Source of the DNA: Mycolicibacterium hodleri
GTDB lineage: Bacteria > Actinomycetota > Actinomycetes > Mycobacteriales > Mycobacteriaceae
DNA: 64,000 nucleotides
Assembly (NCBI RefSeq): GCF_006439015.1
Contig: NZ_RCZG01000017.1
Coordinates: forward strand, 29,456-93,455
Direction: 5' to 3'
Shown piece by piece: positions 50,544-60,477 of the stretch. The translations under genes and the position numbers were made by a program. The notes under the pieces are model-generated. The model was not told where the DNA came from, did no database searches, and saw only the letters and a program-made list of their open reading frames with translations. Numbering within the stretch: the stretch's first letter is position 1; every line of letters begins with the position of its first letter.

Positions 50544-51818
50544 ATGCCTGCAGCTACAGCGATCCACTTCTTCCTCGAGCTGGCCGTCATCCTCGCCACC
50601 TGCCGTGTGGTGGGACTCATCGCGCAACGCGTGGGACAACCGCAGGTGGTCGGCGAGATGATCGCCGGGGTGGTCCTCGGCCCCTCTCTGCTGGGTCAGA
50701 TCGCGCCAGGCGTACAGCAGGCGTTGTTTCCGCCGGGAGCATCGAACGTCGTGCTGTACACGGTCGCGCAGATCGGCCTGGTGCTCTACATGTTCCTCAT
50801 CGGGCTCAACTTCGACATCGACCTGATCAAGCACCGGGCGGGTACCGCCGTGGCGGTCTCGTCGGCAGGCATCCTCGCGCCGCTCGTATTGGGAGCCATC
50901 GTGGCCGTGCCCCTGCTCAACAGCGGTGGCTACTTCGCCGACGGCGTCGCCCCGATCCTGGCCGCGATGTTCCTCGGTGCGGCGATCGCGATCACCGCGT
51001 TCCCCATGCTTGCCAGAATCATCTTCGAAAAGCGGCTCACCGGAACGTCTTTGGGCACGCTCGCGTTGGCCTGCGGCGCCACCGACGACGCCGTCTCCTG
51101 GTGCATTCTGGCGACGGTGCTCGCCATGCACCGCGGAAACCCGGTGATGGCCGTGGTCGCCATCGGTGGCGGAGTCCTCTACACCGTGGTGGTCCTCACC
51201 ATCGGACGCCGGGCGCTCGGGGTCCTCGGGCCGATGGCCGAACGCCGCAACACCATTACGCCACCGATGCTGAGCGTCGTACTCATCCTGCTGATGGCCT
51301 GCGCCTGGTTTACCGACGTCATCGGCATCTACGCCATCTTCGGCGCGTTCATCCTTGGCGTCGCTATGCCATCCGGCTTCTTCGCAAAACACCTGACGAA
51401 CAACCTCGAGCCACTCGTCACCACGTTTCTACTGCCGCTGTTCTTCGTCTATTCGGGGCTCAACACCCAGATCGGCCTGGTGAACAGCCCGACCCTGTGG
51501 GCGGTCACGCTTGGCCTCATCGTCGTGGCGATCGCAGGCAAGGGAATTGCCTGCACGGTGGCCGCACGGCTGAAGAAGGTGCCCATCCGCGAGGCCATCG
51601 CGCTGGGTTCGTTGATGAACGCCCGCGGCCTCATCGGCCTCATCCTTCTGAACATCGGCTTGGAAGCAGGCATCATCACGCCCACCCTCTTCACCATTCT
51701 GGTGCTCGTCGCGATCGTCACCACACTCATGGCGTCGCCGATCTTCGAATGGGTCTACGGACGGCACCGGCAGCTCGCGCCGGAGGCGACACCGGCCCCG
51801 GTGAGGCGGCCCGTGTGA
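50544..51818 (+). CDS. CPA2-family cation:proton antiporter
   Basis: Membrane antiporter of 424 aa with about 12 helices (Na+/H+ exchanger domain). Typical elements: VVGEMIAGVVLGPSLLG, FLIGLNFDIDLIK, AFPMLARIIFEKRL, ACGATDDAVSWCIL with the transport Asp pair, LPLFFVYSGLNTQIG and LMNARGLIGLILLNIGL. No RCK/TrkA-N domain follows. ATG 50544 has AGGAG five bases upstream. It may help pH or cation homeostasis. The halogenase-like gene begins 220 bases later. Confidence 0.87.
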   Translation: MPAATAIHFFLELAVILATCRVVGLIAQRVGQPQVVGEMIAGVVLGPSLLGQIAPGVQQALFPPGASNVVLYTVAQIGLVLYMFLIGLNFDIDLIKHRAGTAVAVSSAGILAPLVLGAIVAVPLLNSGGYFADGVAPILAAMFLGAAIAITAFPMLARIIFEKRLTGTSLGTLALACGATDDAVSWCILATVLAMHRGNPVMAVVAIGGGVLYTVVVLTIGRRALGVLGPMAERRNTITPPMLSVVLILLMACAWFTDVIGIYAIFGAFILGVAMPSGFFAKHLTNNLEPLVTTFLLPLFFVYSGLNTQIGLVNSPTLWAVTLGLIVVAIAGKGIACTVAARLKKVPIREAIALGSLMNARGLIGLILLNIGLEAGIITPTLFTILVLVAIVTTLMASPIFEWVYGRHRQLAPEATPAPVRRPV

Positions 51819-52039
51819 CCGTCCCGCTCCGTAAGTCCGGTACCGAATCCTGTGACGAATCACTGACGAAGCTCTCGGCGTGGCTAACTGCTCGACGCTC
51901 GTTCGCGCGTTGTCGGGGCATTGCCGTCGCGGCCGCCGCTAAGTCACTTGGGCGCGCTTCGGCGCTGGTCGAAGCCCTTTTCAGGTATCGTCCCGAACCA
52001 GTCGGGGATTCGTCGATCTCGCTCAAGGAAAGGACACGC

Positions 52040-53815
52040 GTGGACGCCAAGGCGCAACTTTCGCAGATGAACTCGGAGGCCCGGGCAGCCCTCGCCAGGC
52101 GCATCAAGACCCGACTGGCCGAGGCCGATCACTCCGCCGCCGACCACGACGTCACCATCATCGGGGGTGGCGTAGCGGCGCTCACCCTGGCGCTGGAGCT
52201 CCGCAGCGAACGCCCGGCCACGCGAATCCAGATCGTCGAGCCGACTCCACACCCGGTAGCCGAGATCACCCACACGGTGGGTGAATCGACCGTCGAGGTC
52301 TCTGCGCACTACCTGCGTGATCGCCTCGGCCTGGGCGACCACCTGCGCACCTCGCAAATCCGCAAGATGGGGCTGCGAATGTTCTTCTCGCGAGAGGGAA
52401 ACACCGACATCACCCAGCGATTGGAGGTTGGCGGTTCCAGTTTCGTGCCGCTGGCCACCTATCAAATCGACCGCGGCAGGTTGGAGAACGAGCTGACCGA
52501 GCGTTGCCTCGCCAGTGGCGTCGACATCGCCCAAGCCCGAGTCCGTTCGGTGGAGTTCGGTGCCGAGGACAGGCCTCACACGATCTCCCTGCAAAGCGGA
52601 GACGTCAGCACTCGGACGACGGCGCGCTGGGTGGTCGACGCCTCGGGTCGAAACCGGACACTGCCCCGACAGTTGGACCTGAAGCGTCCGAACGGGCACG
52701 AGTGCAGCGCTGCGTGGTTTCGCGTCGCGGCCGAGATCGACGTCGGACAGTGGAGCGACGACCCGGACTGGCACGCCCGCCTGATCGAGGGTGAGCGTGC
52801 CATGTCGACCAACCACCTGATGGGTGACGGTTACTGGGTCTGGCTCATCCGGCTGGCGTCCGGCGCCACCAGTGTCGGCATCGTCGCCGATCCTGCTTTT
52901 CACGCCTTCGACGAGTTCAACACACTGGAGAAGGCCCGAGCATTCATTCGTGAGCACGAACCGCAGTGCCACGGGGAACTGGTCAAGCACGAGAACTTGA
53001 TCATGGACTTCAGGGTCATGAAGAAGTATAGCCACAGCGTGACGAAGGCGTTCGACGGCAAGGACCGTTGGTGCCTCACCGGCGACGCCGGAATCTTCCT
53101 GGATCCGCTGTACTCGTCGGGGCTGGATCTCGTCGCGATCGGCAACGGCCTCATCACCGACATGATTTCCCGCGAGCTCGACGGCGAGGACGTCGTGGCA
53201 CGGGCCGCCATCGACGACTCGCTGTTTCGATCGCTGACCGACATGTGGCTCAACATCTATCGCGATCAGTACGCCCTGATGGGTGCGCCGACCGTAATGG
53301 GGGCCAAAGTGGTCTGGGACATCGCGTTCTACTGGGGATTCGTCGGCTTCCTCTACAGCAACGGTCGGTTCGTCAGTGTCGCCGACGATCCCGAGGTGGT
53401 GCCGTACCTGGAAGGGCTCATCGAACTCAGCAATCGTGTCCAGCTGTTCTTTCGAGAATGGGCTTCGGTGGACAGTGGCGAATCAGCGGCGCAATTCCTC
53501 GATCTGTACCGGCCCCTGAACTTCATGGCGGTGCTCCACACGTCGATGATCGGGAAGGCACCGAAGTTCGCCGAGCAGTTCGACGCCAACGCCCTGCTGC
53601 TGCGTCAAGTCGCGGGTCAGCTGATCGAGACCGTGCTCGCGGACAAGTCGTCGTCGTTCGCCGACGACGACGTCATGCGGCAGGCCCAGGCGTGGCAACG
53701 GGACCCGCTCCTTCGTGATCTGCGCGCCGTCTACCGTCGGGAACAGGCGATCAACCCGGTCAATCACGGGTGGATCCTCACCACTGAGCGCGAGCTCCGA
53801 CCGAGTTTGACCTGA
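52040..53815 (+). CDS. FAD-dependent flavin-halogenase-like oxidoreductase
   Basis: Flavoprotein of 591 aa next to a polyketide synthase. FAD motif VTIIGGGVAALTLALEL (39-55), GEST block (81-84), a KMGLRMFF stretch with Lys109, WVWLIRL (266-272) and GDAGIFLDPLYSSGLDL (348-364). These match the order of landmarks in flavin-dependent halogenases (GxGxxG, WxWxIP, F.DPL.SxG), though the WxWxIP Pro is replaced by Arg. Could be a halogenase, a hydroxylase or a geranylgeranyl-reductase-like enzyme. GTG 52040 has AAAGGA at good spacing; GTG 51815 overlapping the antiporter stop is less likely. Confidence 0.7.
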   Translation: MDAKAQLSQMNSEARAALARRIKTRLAEADHSAADHDVTIIGGGVAALTLALELRSERPATRIQIVEPTPHPVAEITHTVGESTVEVSAHYLRDRLGLGDHLRTSQIRKMGLRMFFSREGNTDITQRLEVGGSSFVPLATYQIDRGRLENELTERCLASGVDIAQARVRSVEFGAEDRPHTISLQSGDVSTRTTARWVVDASGRNRTLPRQLDLKRPNGHECSAAWFRVAAEIDVGQWSDDPDWHARLIEGERAMSTNHLMGDGYWVWLIRLASGATSVGIVADPAFHAFDEFNTLEKARAFIREHEPQCHGELVKHENLIMDFRVMKKYSHSVTKAFDGKDRWCLTGDAGIFLDPLYSSGLDLVAIGNGLITDMISRELDGEDVVARAAIDDSLFRSLTDMWLNIYRDQYALMGAPTVMGAKVVWDIAFYWGFVGFLYSNGRFVSVADDPEVVPYLEGLIELSNRVQLFFREWASVDSGESAAQFLDLYRPLNFMAVLHTSMIGKAPKFAEQFDANALLLRQVAGQLIETVLADKSSSFADDDVMRQAQAWQRDPLLRDLRAVYRREQAINPVNHGWILTTERELRPSLT

Positions 53816-53952
53816 GCGGGGTCGTCCGCGTCGTTGATCTCCACCCGGACGTCCCCTGCCGTTGCGCTGCGCGGCCGAAAGATCCCCCCGGACGCCCATC
53901 CAACGCTGCCGTCAATACGAAGTACTCGACAAATGTGCCGTGCAACGAGGAG

Positions 53953-54027
53953 ATGCCGACCACCAAGGCTGGTGACATGTGCGTGATCATGGACGCTGAT
54001 TACAGGGGTGGCGAGGGCAAAGGATGA
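53953..54027 (+). CDS. possible 24-aa ORF coupled to the PKS start
   Basis: ATG 53953 (GTG 53935 in the same frame) reads MPTTKAGDMCVIMDADYRGG and stops at TGA 54025-54027, overlapping the PKS ATG 54024. The frame is open without a start codon back to about 53780. Could be a coupling leader or chance; it fills the 208-base gap between the halogenase-like gene and the PKS. Confidence 0.25.
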   Translation: MPTTKAGDMCVIMDADYRGGEGKG

Positions 54028-57000
54028 CGATGCTCACCGAAGAAGGCGCTCGCGAGCCGTTGGCGATAGTCGGAATCGGGTGCCGCCTGCCCGGGGAGGT
54101 CAGGTCCCCGGAGGACTTCTGGGGCCTGCTGTGCAGCGAAACCGATGCCACCCGCGTCGTCCCCGACGCCCGCTGGGACGCCGCGCGATTCCATGATCCG
54201 AATCCGGCCAAGGTCGGGAAGATGGTCACCCGCCGCGGCGGATTCCTCAGCGATATCGACCAATTCGACCCCCAGTTCTTCGGCATCTCGCCGCGCGAGG
54301 CGCACCTGCTGGACCCTCAGCAGCGACTCCTGCTGGAGGTGACGTGGGAGGCGCTGGAGGACGGCGGAATACCGGCGGACGGGTTGGCCGGCACCGACGT
54401 GGGGGTCTTCATCGGCGGCTTCACCCTCGACTATCAACTCCTGCAGAACCAGGGCCGCACCAGTAGATACCGGTTCAAGACGCATTCGTCCACCGGAATG
54501 ATGATGACGATGCTGGCGAACCGGATCTCGTACGCCTTCGACTTCCGCGGACCCAGCATGACGATCGACACCGCGTGCTCGAGTTCGCTCGTCGCGGTAC
54601 ACCTGGCGGCACAGAGCATCTGGAACGGCGAATGCGACCTCGCCCTGGCCGGCGGCGTGAACATCATGGTCGGCCCCAATACGGCGATCGCCGAATCGAA
54701 GAGCGGATTCCTCAGTCCCGAGGGTCGCAGCAAGGCCTTCGACGCATCCGCGGACGGGTATGCCCGAGGCGAGGGTGGCGCCGTCGTCGTCGTCAAACCT
54801 CTCGCCCGAGCACTACGGGACGGCGACGAGATCTACGCCCAGATTCTCGGCACGGCCGTGTCGCAGGACGGCCACACCGACGGCATCACCGTGCCCCGCG
54901 AACAAGCGCAAGAAGCAGCGATCAGCACCGCCCTCGGACGAGCGGGCGTCCACCCGACCGCCGTGGGATACGTCGAAGCACACGGCACCGGAACGCCGGT
55001 CGGGGATCCCATCGAGATGCGGGCGCTCTCCAGCGCGCTGGCCCTCGACCGGCCCGCCACGACGCCGTTGGTGATCGGGTCGGTCAAGACGAACATCGGT
55101 CACCTCGAGGCCGGTGCCGGAGTGGCCGGGCTCATCAAGACGGCACTGGTCCTTAAACACGGCTACATCCCGGCCAATCTGCACTTTCACGAGCCGAGCG
55201 GACATCTCTCGCTCGAGGACCTGAACCTCGACGTGCCACGAACCGGCCGTCCCTTTCCCGATTGCGAGCGACGCATCGCGGGCGTGAACTCATTCGGCTT
55301 CGGCGGCACCAACGCCCACGTCGTGCTCGCGGAGCCGCCCTCGGCCGTCGCCGCCCCAACACGGGGCCAGACGCAGCAGCCGCCGTTGGCCGTGCTGCCG
55401 ATCTCCGCGCGCAGCGAGGAGGCTCTGGTGGCGATGGCCCGGCAGTTGGCCGAACACGTGAGCACGCACCCCGAGGCCACCCTCTCGGATCTCGGATACA
55501 CCCTTGGTCAGCGACGCGCCCACCTGAACTACCGCCGTAGCCTGGTCGCGGACAGCATCACCGACGCCCGAGAGCAACTGCAGGCGCTCGCCGACGGCGG
55601 GGAGATCTCCGTGGGGCGGACCTCGACGACGGCACCCAAGCTCGCGTTCGTCTGCACGGGCATGGGCCCCCAGTGGTGGAAGATGTGCCGAGGTCTGCTC
55701 GACGTCTTCCCTGCGTTCACCGAGAGCATCGTGGCTAGCGATCGCGAGCTGTCCCGTTACACGGACTGGTCCCTGATCGAGGAACTACGCCGCGACGAGG
55801 CCGACTCCCGGATGGGCGATACGAACATCGCGCAACCCGCCAATTTCGCCATTCAGGTCGCACTTGCCAAGCAACTCAAGGCCTTTGGCGTCGAACCCGA
55901 CGCCGTGATCGGCCACAGCGCCGGTGAGGTGGCCGCTCATCATCTCGCCGGTCTGCTGACCTTCGAGCAGGCGATCGAGGTGATCTATCACCGCAGCCGG
56001 CTTCAGCAGCGGACGAGCGGACTGGGCCGGATGCTCGCCGTCGGGCTCGACGCGGAAACGCTGATGCGGACGATCGACGAGAAGACGCTCGACGAGTTCG
56101 GACGGCGGGTGTCGGTGGCCGCGATCAACAGCCCATCGGCCGTGACCATCGCGGGCGACGGCGACGTCCTCGATGACATCACCCGCCAGCTGGACGAGGC
56201 GGGGATCTTCAATCGATATCTCGCCGGGAAGGTGCCGTACCACACGCACTACATGGAGATGGTGAAGGACGAGCTCTACGGCGCCTTCGAGGGCTTGTCC
56301 TCGGCCCCGGCGACAATCCCGCTCTATTCGACGGTGACCGGCGAACGCCTGGACGGATACGCCGCAGGCGCCGCCTACTGGTGGCAGAACACCCGTGCCA
56401 CGGTGCTCTTCGAGCCCGCGATCCGGCGGATGCTGGACGACGGGTACACCCACTTCGTCGAATTGGGCCCACATCCCGTGCTGGCGGCGTCGATCTTCGA
56501 GACCGCCGGAACCGAGAAGGCCACGGTGTTGGCGAGCCAGCGGCGCAATGACGACGATGCCCGCAGCTTCATGAATTGTGTTGGCGCGCTGCACTCCCAC
56601 GGCCACGACGTCGCCTGGGACGCCTTGGCGCCTCGAGGGACGGCACGACTGGTCAAGTTGCCCACGTATGCTTGGCAGTCCAAGCGATTCTGGAACGAAA
56701 GCCCAGAGAGTACCGAAGACCTGCACTACGACCCCGTGCATCCGCTCCTGGGGCAACCGGTCAGCGGCGTGCATCCCACCTGGGAAGCCGAGTTGAGCAC
56801 CGCCCACATCCCGTTCCTGGCCGATCACCGGGTGCAGGGCAGCGTCGTGGTACCCGGGGCGGTGTTCATCGAGATGGCCCTGGCGGCCGCGAAGGAGACC
56901 TACGGAACCGACCTAGGCGTGGACAACCTGGTGCTGCATCGCGCCCTCATCCTCGACGACACCTGCGACCCCATCATCAGGACCACGCTCGACGAGGCCG

Positions 57001-59576
57001 ACGGCACCCTGGAGTTCGCGGCGTTCACCGCGACGGCCGACGGGGACCTCAAGTGGACGATCACGGCGACCGCCGAACTGAACACGCTGTCGACGTCGCC
57101 CCGCCACATCGAGGCCCCCTACGGCGAGGACCTGATCCCCCCGACCAGCGGCGCGGACTTCTATGCCCGCACCCAGACCATCGGCTTCGAGTACGGCGAC
57201 GCCTTCCGGTCCGTCAGCACCATCACCGGAGGCGACGGCTGGACGGTCGCTAGGATCGCCATCCCCGAACCCATCACCGACGACCTCGGCCGGTACCGGT
57301 TCCACCCGGCCCTCGTCGACGGTGCCTTTCAGGCACTTTTCGGCCTGCCCGTCCTCGGCCAAGACACGGACGACAGCCCGTACCTGCCGACTCGGATCCG
57401 GCACAGCGCCGTCTACGGTTCGCCCACCGAGGACATGACCGTCCACGTTCGCGTCGTCTCGGCCACCAGGGAGGAGATCGAGAGCGACATCACCATCGCC
57501 GACCGGCACGGCAAGCCGCTGGCCGTCTTCAGCGGCTTCACGGTGCAGTCACTGCGCTCCTCGTCCGGTATGTCGTCCGAGCGAATTGACAAGGGCCTGT
57601 ACGAGATTCAGTGGTGCGAACGGACCGACGACGGGCAGGATCCGCCGGGCGCCGACGCATCGGTCGACACGTCCTGGCTGGTCTTCGTCGACGACACCGG
57701 AGTGGGGACGACCCTCGCAGAGCACCTGCGCAGCCGCGGCCACCGTGTGCACACGGTGGTCCACGAAACCGTCGACGCGCTCACCGAACTCGACGGCGGC
57801 TACCTGCTGAACCCTCGGTGTCCCGAGCAGCTGGACCACCTGATCGAAGGTCACCTCGGCGCGCATGCCGACCTCGCGGGCATCGTCGACTGCTGGCCGC
57901 TCGACGTCGCCGCCGATGAGGATCAACCGTTGGGGGTCTTGACGATTCTTCGTCTCGTCAAGGCCTTGGCGACGCACGACACCGTCAAGCCCCGTCTGCA
58001 CGTGATCACCGCCAACGCGCAACCCGCTCCGGGAACCGAGGTGTGTGCGGTCGACCAGGCCGCCGTCTGGGGGCTCGGCCGGGTGATCGGTCACCACGAG
58101 TTCGCCGGACAGTGGGGCGGTCTGATCGACGTCGATGACGCCGACGACGGGGAGGACACCGCCGCGCGCATCTGCGAGCATCTCCTCGGCGACGGGTCCG
58201 AGGACCAGATCGCGATCCGCGGCCGCACGACGTTCGTCCCGCGGCTGCGCCCGTGCGCAAGTCTGACGAAGCCGTTCCCCACCAAGCTCACCCCCGACGG
58301 GGCTTACGTCGTCACCGGTGGAGCCGGAGCTCTCGGCCGGACCGTCGCCACCTACCTCGCCGAACACGGAGCCCGGCACGTTGTCCTGTTGGGCCGCAGC
58401 GAGATTCCGCCGAGACACTGCTGGCCGCAGCTGGCCGAGGACCACCCACAGTTCGGCACCGTCGAGGTGATTCGACGGATCGAACGCCTCGGCGCTCAGG
58501 TGAGCACCGCCAGTGTCGACATCACCGACGGCGCGCAGGTGAGGGCCTGGTTGCACGACCACACCCGCGACGGAGGCCGCCCGGTCCGCGGCATAGTCCA
58601 CGCCGCAGGGTCCGTTCACGACCAACTCCTCGTCAACATGAGCGAAGAGGACTTCAGCAAGGTGATGGCGCCCAAGACCATCGGAACTCGCGTGCTGCAC
58701 GACGCTTTCGCGGGGCACGACCTGGAGTTCTTCGTCATGTTCGGGTCGGCGGGGTCGACGATCGCATCGCCCGGCCAGGGCAACTACGCCGCCGCGAACG
58801 CCTTCCTCGACGCCTTCGCGCACCACCGCCAGGCGCAGGGACTGCCTGCGCTCACCATCGGGTGGGGTCCGTGGTCGGTGGGCATGGTCGAGGAGCTGAA
58901 ACTGGAGCGGCTCTATGCGCAGCGGGGTATCGAGCTGATCACGCCGGCATCTGGCGCGCGGATCCTGGATCGGCTCATCAACCAGAAGACACCCAACGTC
59001 GTTGCCATCAGCGCGGATTGGGGCCGAGCCCGGCAGGCCGGGCACAGCGGGCGGCTGCCACGAATGTTCGCCGACCTCGATGCGGCGGATCCCTCGCCGA
59101 CGAACGGTGACTCCTCGATGCTCGACGTCATCGCAGCACTTCCGGAATCCGAGCGCATCGTCGTGGTCACGGAGCACGTTCGGCACACCGTGGCCGCCGT
59201 CTTCGATTGCGCCGTCGCCGACATCGAAGCCGATGCCATTCTCGACGACATCGGCTTGGACTCGATGATGGCGATGGACTTCAGGGTGAGGATCAACACG
59301 ATGTTCGCGATCGACCTGCCGGTCCTCGAGATCCTCAAGGGCGTGAGCGTCGACTCACTCGGCGCCCGGATACTCGCCGAGCTCGAGTCGATGCACGGCG
59401 ACGTGCCCGCCGTAACGGAACAGCCGACCGAATCCGCCCAGACCGACCCCGAAGGCGAGTCCGACGACGACGTCGACCGGCTGATGGAGGAGTTGTCCGA
59501 GGCCGACCTCCGAGAACTGCTGGCCGAGCTCGAGGGCCACGGCGCCGAGCAGGAAACGGGAGGACCGCAGTCGTGA
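54024..59576 (+). CDS. single-module type I polyketide synthase, KS-AT-DH-KR-ACP
   Basis: Protein of 1850 aa. KS about 12-435 with Cys185 (TIDTACSSSLVA), His320 (VEAHGTGT) and His360 (NIGHLEAGAG). AT about 535-850 with GHSAGE (Ser632) and an unusual specificity segment VPYHTHYM. DH about 905-1180 with His935 (ADHRVQGSVVVPG) and Asp1099 (HPALVDGAFQ). KR about 1425-1610 with TGGAGALGRT, Ser in FGSAGS and Tyr1588 (QGNYAAANAF). ACP about 1710-1785 with Ser1747 (DIGLDSMMAM). No enoylreductase or thioesterase; an acidic tail ends the protein. Order and size equal those of iterative 6-methylsalicylate-type synthases, but a reduced lipid product is equally possible. GAGGG precedes ATG 54024. Confidence 0.92.
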   Translation: MTMLTEEGAREPLAIVGIGCRLPGEVRSPEDFWGLLCSETDATRVVPDARWDAARFHDPNPAKVGKMVTRRGGFLSDIDQFDPQFFGISPREAHLLDPQQRLLLEVTWEALEDGGIPADGLAGTDVGVFIGGFTLDYQLLQNQGRTSRYRFKTHSSTGMMMTMLANRISYAFDFRGPSMTIDTACSSSLVAVHLAAQSIWNGECDLALAGGVNIMVGPNTAIAESKSGFLSPEGRSKAFDASADGYARGEGGAVVVVKPLARALRDGDEIYAQILGTAVSQDGHTDGITVPREQAQEAAISTALGRAGVHPTAVGYVEAHGTGTPVGDPIEMRALSSALALDRPATTPLVIGSVKTNIGHLEAGAGVAGLIKTALVLKHGYIPANLHFHEPSGHLSLEDLNLDVPRTGRPFPDCERRIAGVNSFGFGGTNAHVVLAEPPSAVAAPTRGQTQQPPLAVLPISARSEEALVAMARQLAEHVSTHPEATLSDLGYTLGQRRAHLNYRRSLVADSITDAREQLQALADGGEISVGRTSTTAPKLAFVCTGMGPQWWKMCRGLLDVFPAFTESIVASDRELSRYTDWSLIEELRRDEADSRMGDTNIAQPANFAIQVALAKQLKAFGVEPDAVIGHSAGEVAAHHLAGLLTFEQAIEVIYHRSRLQQRTSGLGRMLAVGLDAETLMRTIDEKTLDEFGRRVSVAAINSPSAVTIAGDGDVLDDITRQLDEAGIFNRYLAGKVPYHTHYMEMVKDELYGAFEGLSSAPATIPLYSTVTGERLDGYAAGAAYWWQNTRATVLFEPAIRRMLDDGYTHFVELGPHPVLAASIFETAGTEKATVLASQRRNDDDARSFMNCVGALHSHGHDVAWDALAPRGTARLVKLPTYAWQSKRFWNESPESTEDLHYDPVHPLLGQPVSGVHPTWEAELSTAHIPFLADHRVQGSVVVPGAVFIEMALAAAKETYGTDLGVDNLVLHRALILDDTCDPIIRTTLDEADGTLEFAAFTATADGDLKWTITATAELNTLSTSPRHIEAPYGEDLIPPTSGADFYARTQTIGFEYGDAFRSVSTITGGDGWTVARIAIPEPITDDLGRYRFHPALVDGAFQALFGLPVLGQDTDDSPYLPTRIRHSAVYGSPTEDMTVHVRVVSATREEIESDITIADRHGKPLAVFSGFTVQSLRSSSGMSSERIDKGLYEIQWCERTDDGQDPPGADASVDTSWLVFVDDTGVGTTLAEHLRSRGHRVHTVVHETVDALTELDGGYLLNPRCPEQLDHLIEGHLGAHADLAGIVDCWPLDVAADEDQPLGVLTILRLVKALATHDTVKPRLHVITANAQPAPGTEVCAVDQAAVWGLGRVIGHHEFAGQWGGLIDVDDADDGEDTAARICEHLLGDGSEDQIAIRGRTTFVPRLRPCASLTKPFPTKLTPDGAYVVTGGAGALGRTVATYLAEHGARHVVLLGRSEIPPRHCWPQLAEDHPQFGTVEVIRRIERLGAQVSTASVDITDGAQVRAWLHDHTRDGGRPVRGIVHAAGSVHDQLLVNMSEEDFSKVMAPKTIGTRVLHDAFAGHDLEFFVMFGSAGSTIASPGQGNYAAANAFLDAFAHHRQAQGLPALTIGWGPWSVGMVEELKLERLYAQRGIELITPASGARILDRLINQKTPNVVAISADWGRARQAGHSGRLPRMFADLDAADPSPTNGDSSMLDVIAALPESERIVVVTEHVRHTVAAVFDCAVADIEADAILDDIGLDSMMAMDFRVRINTMFAIDLPVLEILKGVSVDSLGARILAELESMHGDVPAVTEQPTESAQTDPEGESDDDVDRLMEELSEADLRELLAELEGHGAEQETGGPQS

Positions 59577-59625
59577 GCTCCGCAGGCCGCGCCCGCGTCC
59601 TTCCCGCCGCGGCGCCGAAACGGCT

Positions 59626-60477
59626 GTGAGGCAATCGGATCGACCGGCTGCGGTACACGTCCGCGGTCTGTCGAAGACCTACGGACGGGTGCACGCGGTA
59701 CGGGATCTGGATCTCGACGTCGGGCATGGCGAGGTATTCGCGATCCTCGGTCCCAACGGGGCTGGCAAGTCGACGACCATCGAAATCCTCGAGGGCAACC
59801 GCGCCCGGGATTCTGGACACGTGCGAGTGCTCGGCGAGGACCCCGGCACCGCGGGCCGGAGTTGGCGCGCCAGGGTCGGCATCGTCCTGCAGGAAGCCAG
59901 CGACGCCGGGATGCTCACGGTGTCCGAGACCGTGAAGATGTTCACGAATTGCTATGGCAATGCCCGGGTTCCGGGGGAGGTCCTCGATCTCGTCGGGCTG
60001 GGGTCGGTGTCCGGCTCGAGGGTGCGGACGCTGTCCGGGGGTCAGCGCCGTCGGCTCGACGTCGCTCTCGGCATCATCGGCAGACCCGAACTCCTGTTCC
60101 TCGACGAACCGACGACCGGGTTCGATCCCGAAGCCAGACGGCAGTTCTGGGATCTCATCAGGCTCTTGGCCGCAGACGGCACCACCATCCTGCTGACCAC
60201 CCACTACCTGGAGGAGGCCGCCGCGTTGGCGGACCGGGTCGCCGTCGTGGCGGGCGGCAGAGTGGTGGCAGTGGACTCGCCGACACGGCTGACCGGACAC
60301 GTGAGCTCGGCTGCGACGGTCCGTTGGGTCCAGGGGGGCGAGGTTCACGTGGAGACGACGGAGCATCCGACCGACCTCGTCAGGCGGCACAGCGAGGACG
60401 GGGCGGAACTGGCCGAGCTGACCATCACGCGACCGACGCTCGAAGACGCGTATCTGCACCTGATCGGTCTGGCGTGA
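59626..60477 (+). CDS. ABC transporter ATP-binding protein (DrrA-like)
   Basis: ATPase of 283 aa: Walker A GPNGAGKSTTIE, Q-loop VLQEAS, signature LSGGQRRRLDVAL, Walker B LLFLDEPTTGFD and H-loop TTHYLEEA. The C-terminal part (ITRPTLEDAYLHLIG) is typical of antibiotic- or lipid-export ATPases of the DrrA/CcmA type. GTG 59626 lies 49 bases after the PKS. Likely powers export of the PKS product with the next gene. Confidence 0.9.
   Translation: MRQSDRPAAVHVRGLSKTYGRVHAVRDLDLDVGHGEVFAILGPNGAGKSTTIEILEGNRARDSGHVRVLGEDPGTAGRSWRARVGIVLQEASDAGMLTVSETVKMFTNCYGNARVPGEVLDLVGLGSVSGSRVRTLSGGQRRRLDVALGIIGRPELLFLDEPTTGFDPEARRQFWDLIRLLAADGTTILLTTHYLEEAAALADRVAVVAGGRVVAVDSPTRLTGHVSSAATVRWVQGGEVHVETTEHPTDLVRRHSEDGAELAELTITRPTLEDAYLHLIGLA

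Noticed and set aside
51101..52039. N-terminal extension of the halogenase-like protein into the antiporter gene
   Set aside because: This part overlaps a clear antiporter gene in another frame and has no domain; GTG 52040 has a good ribosome-binding site.
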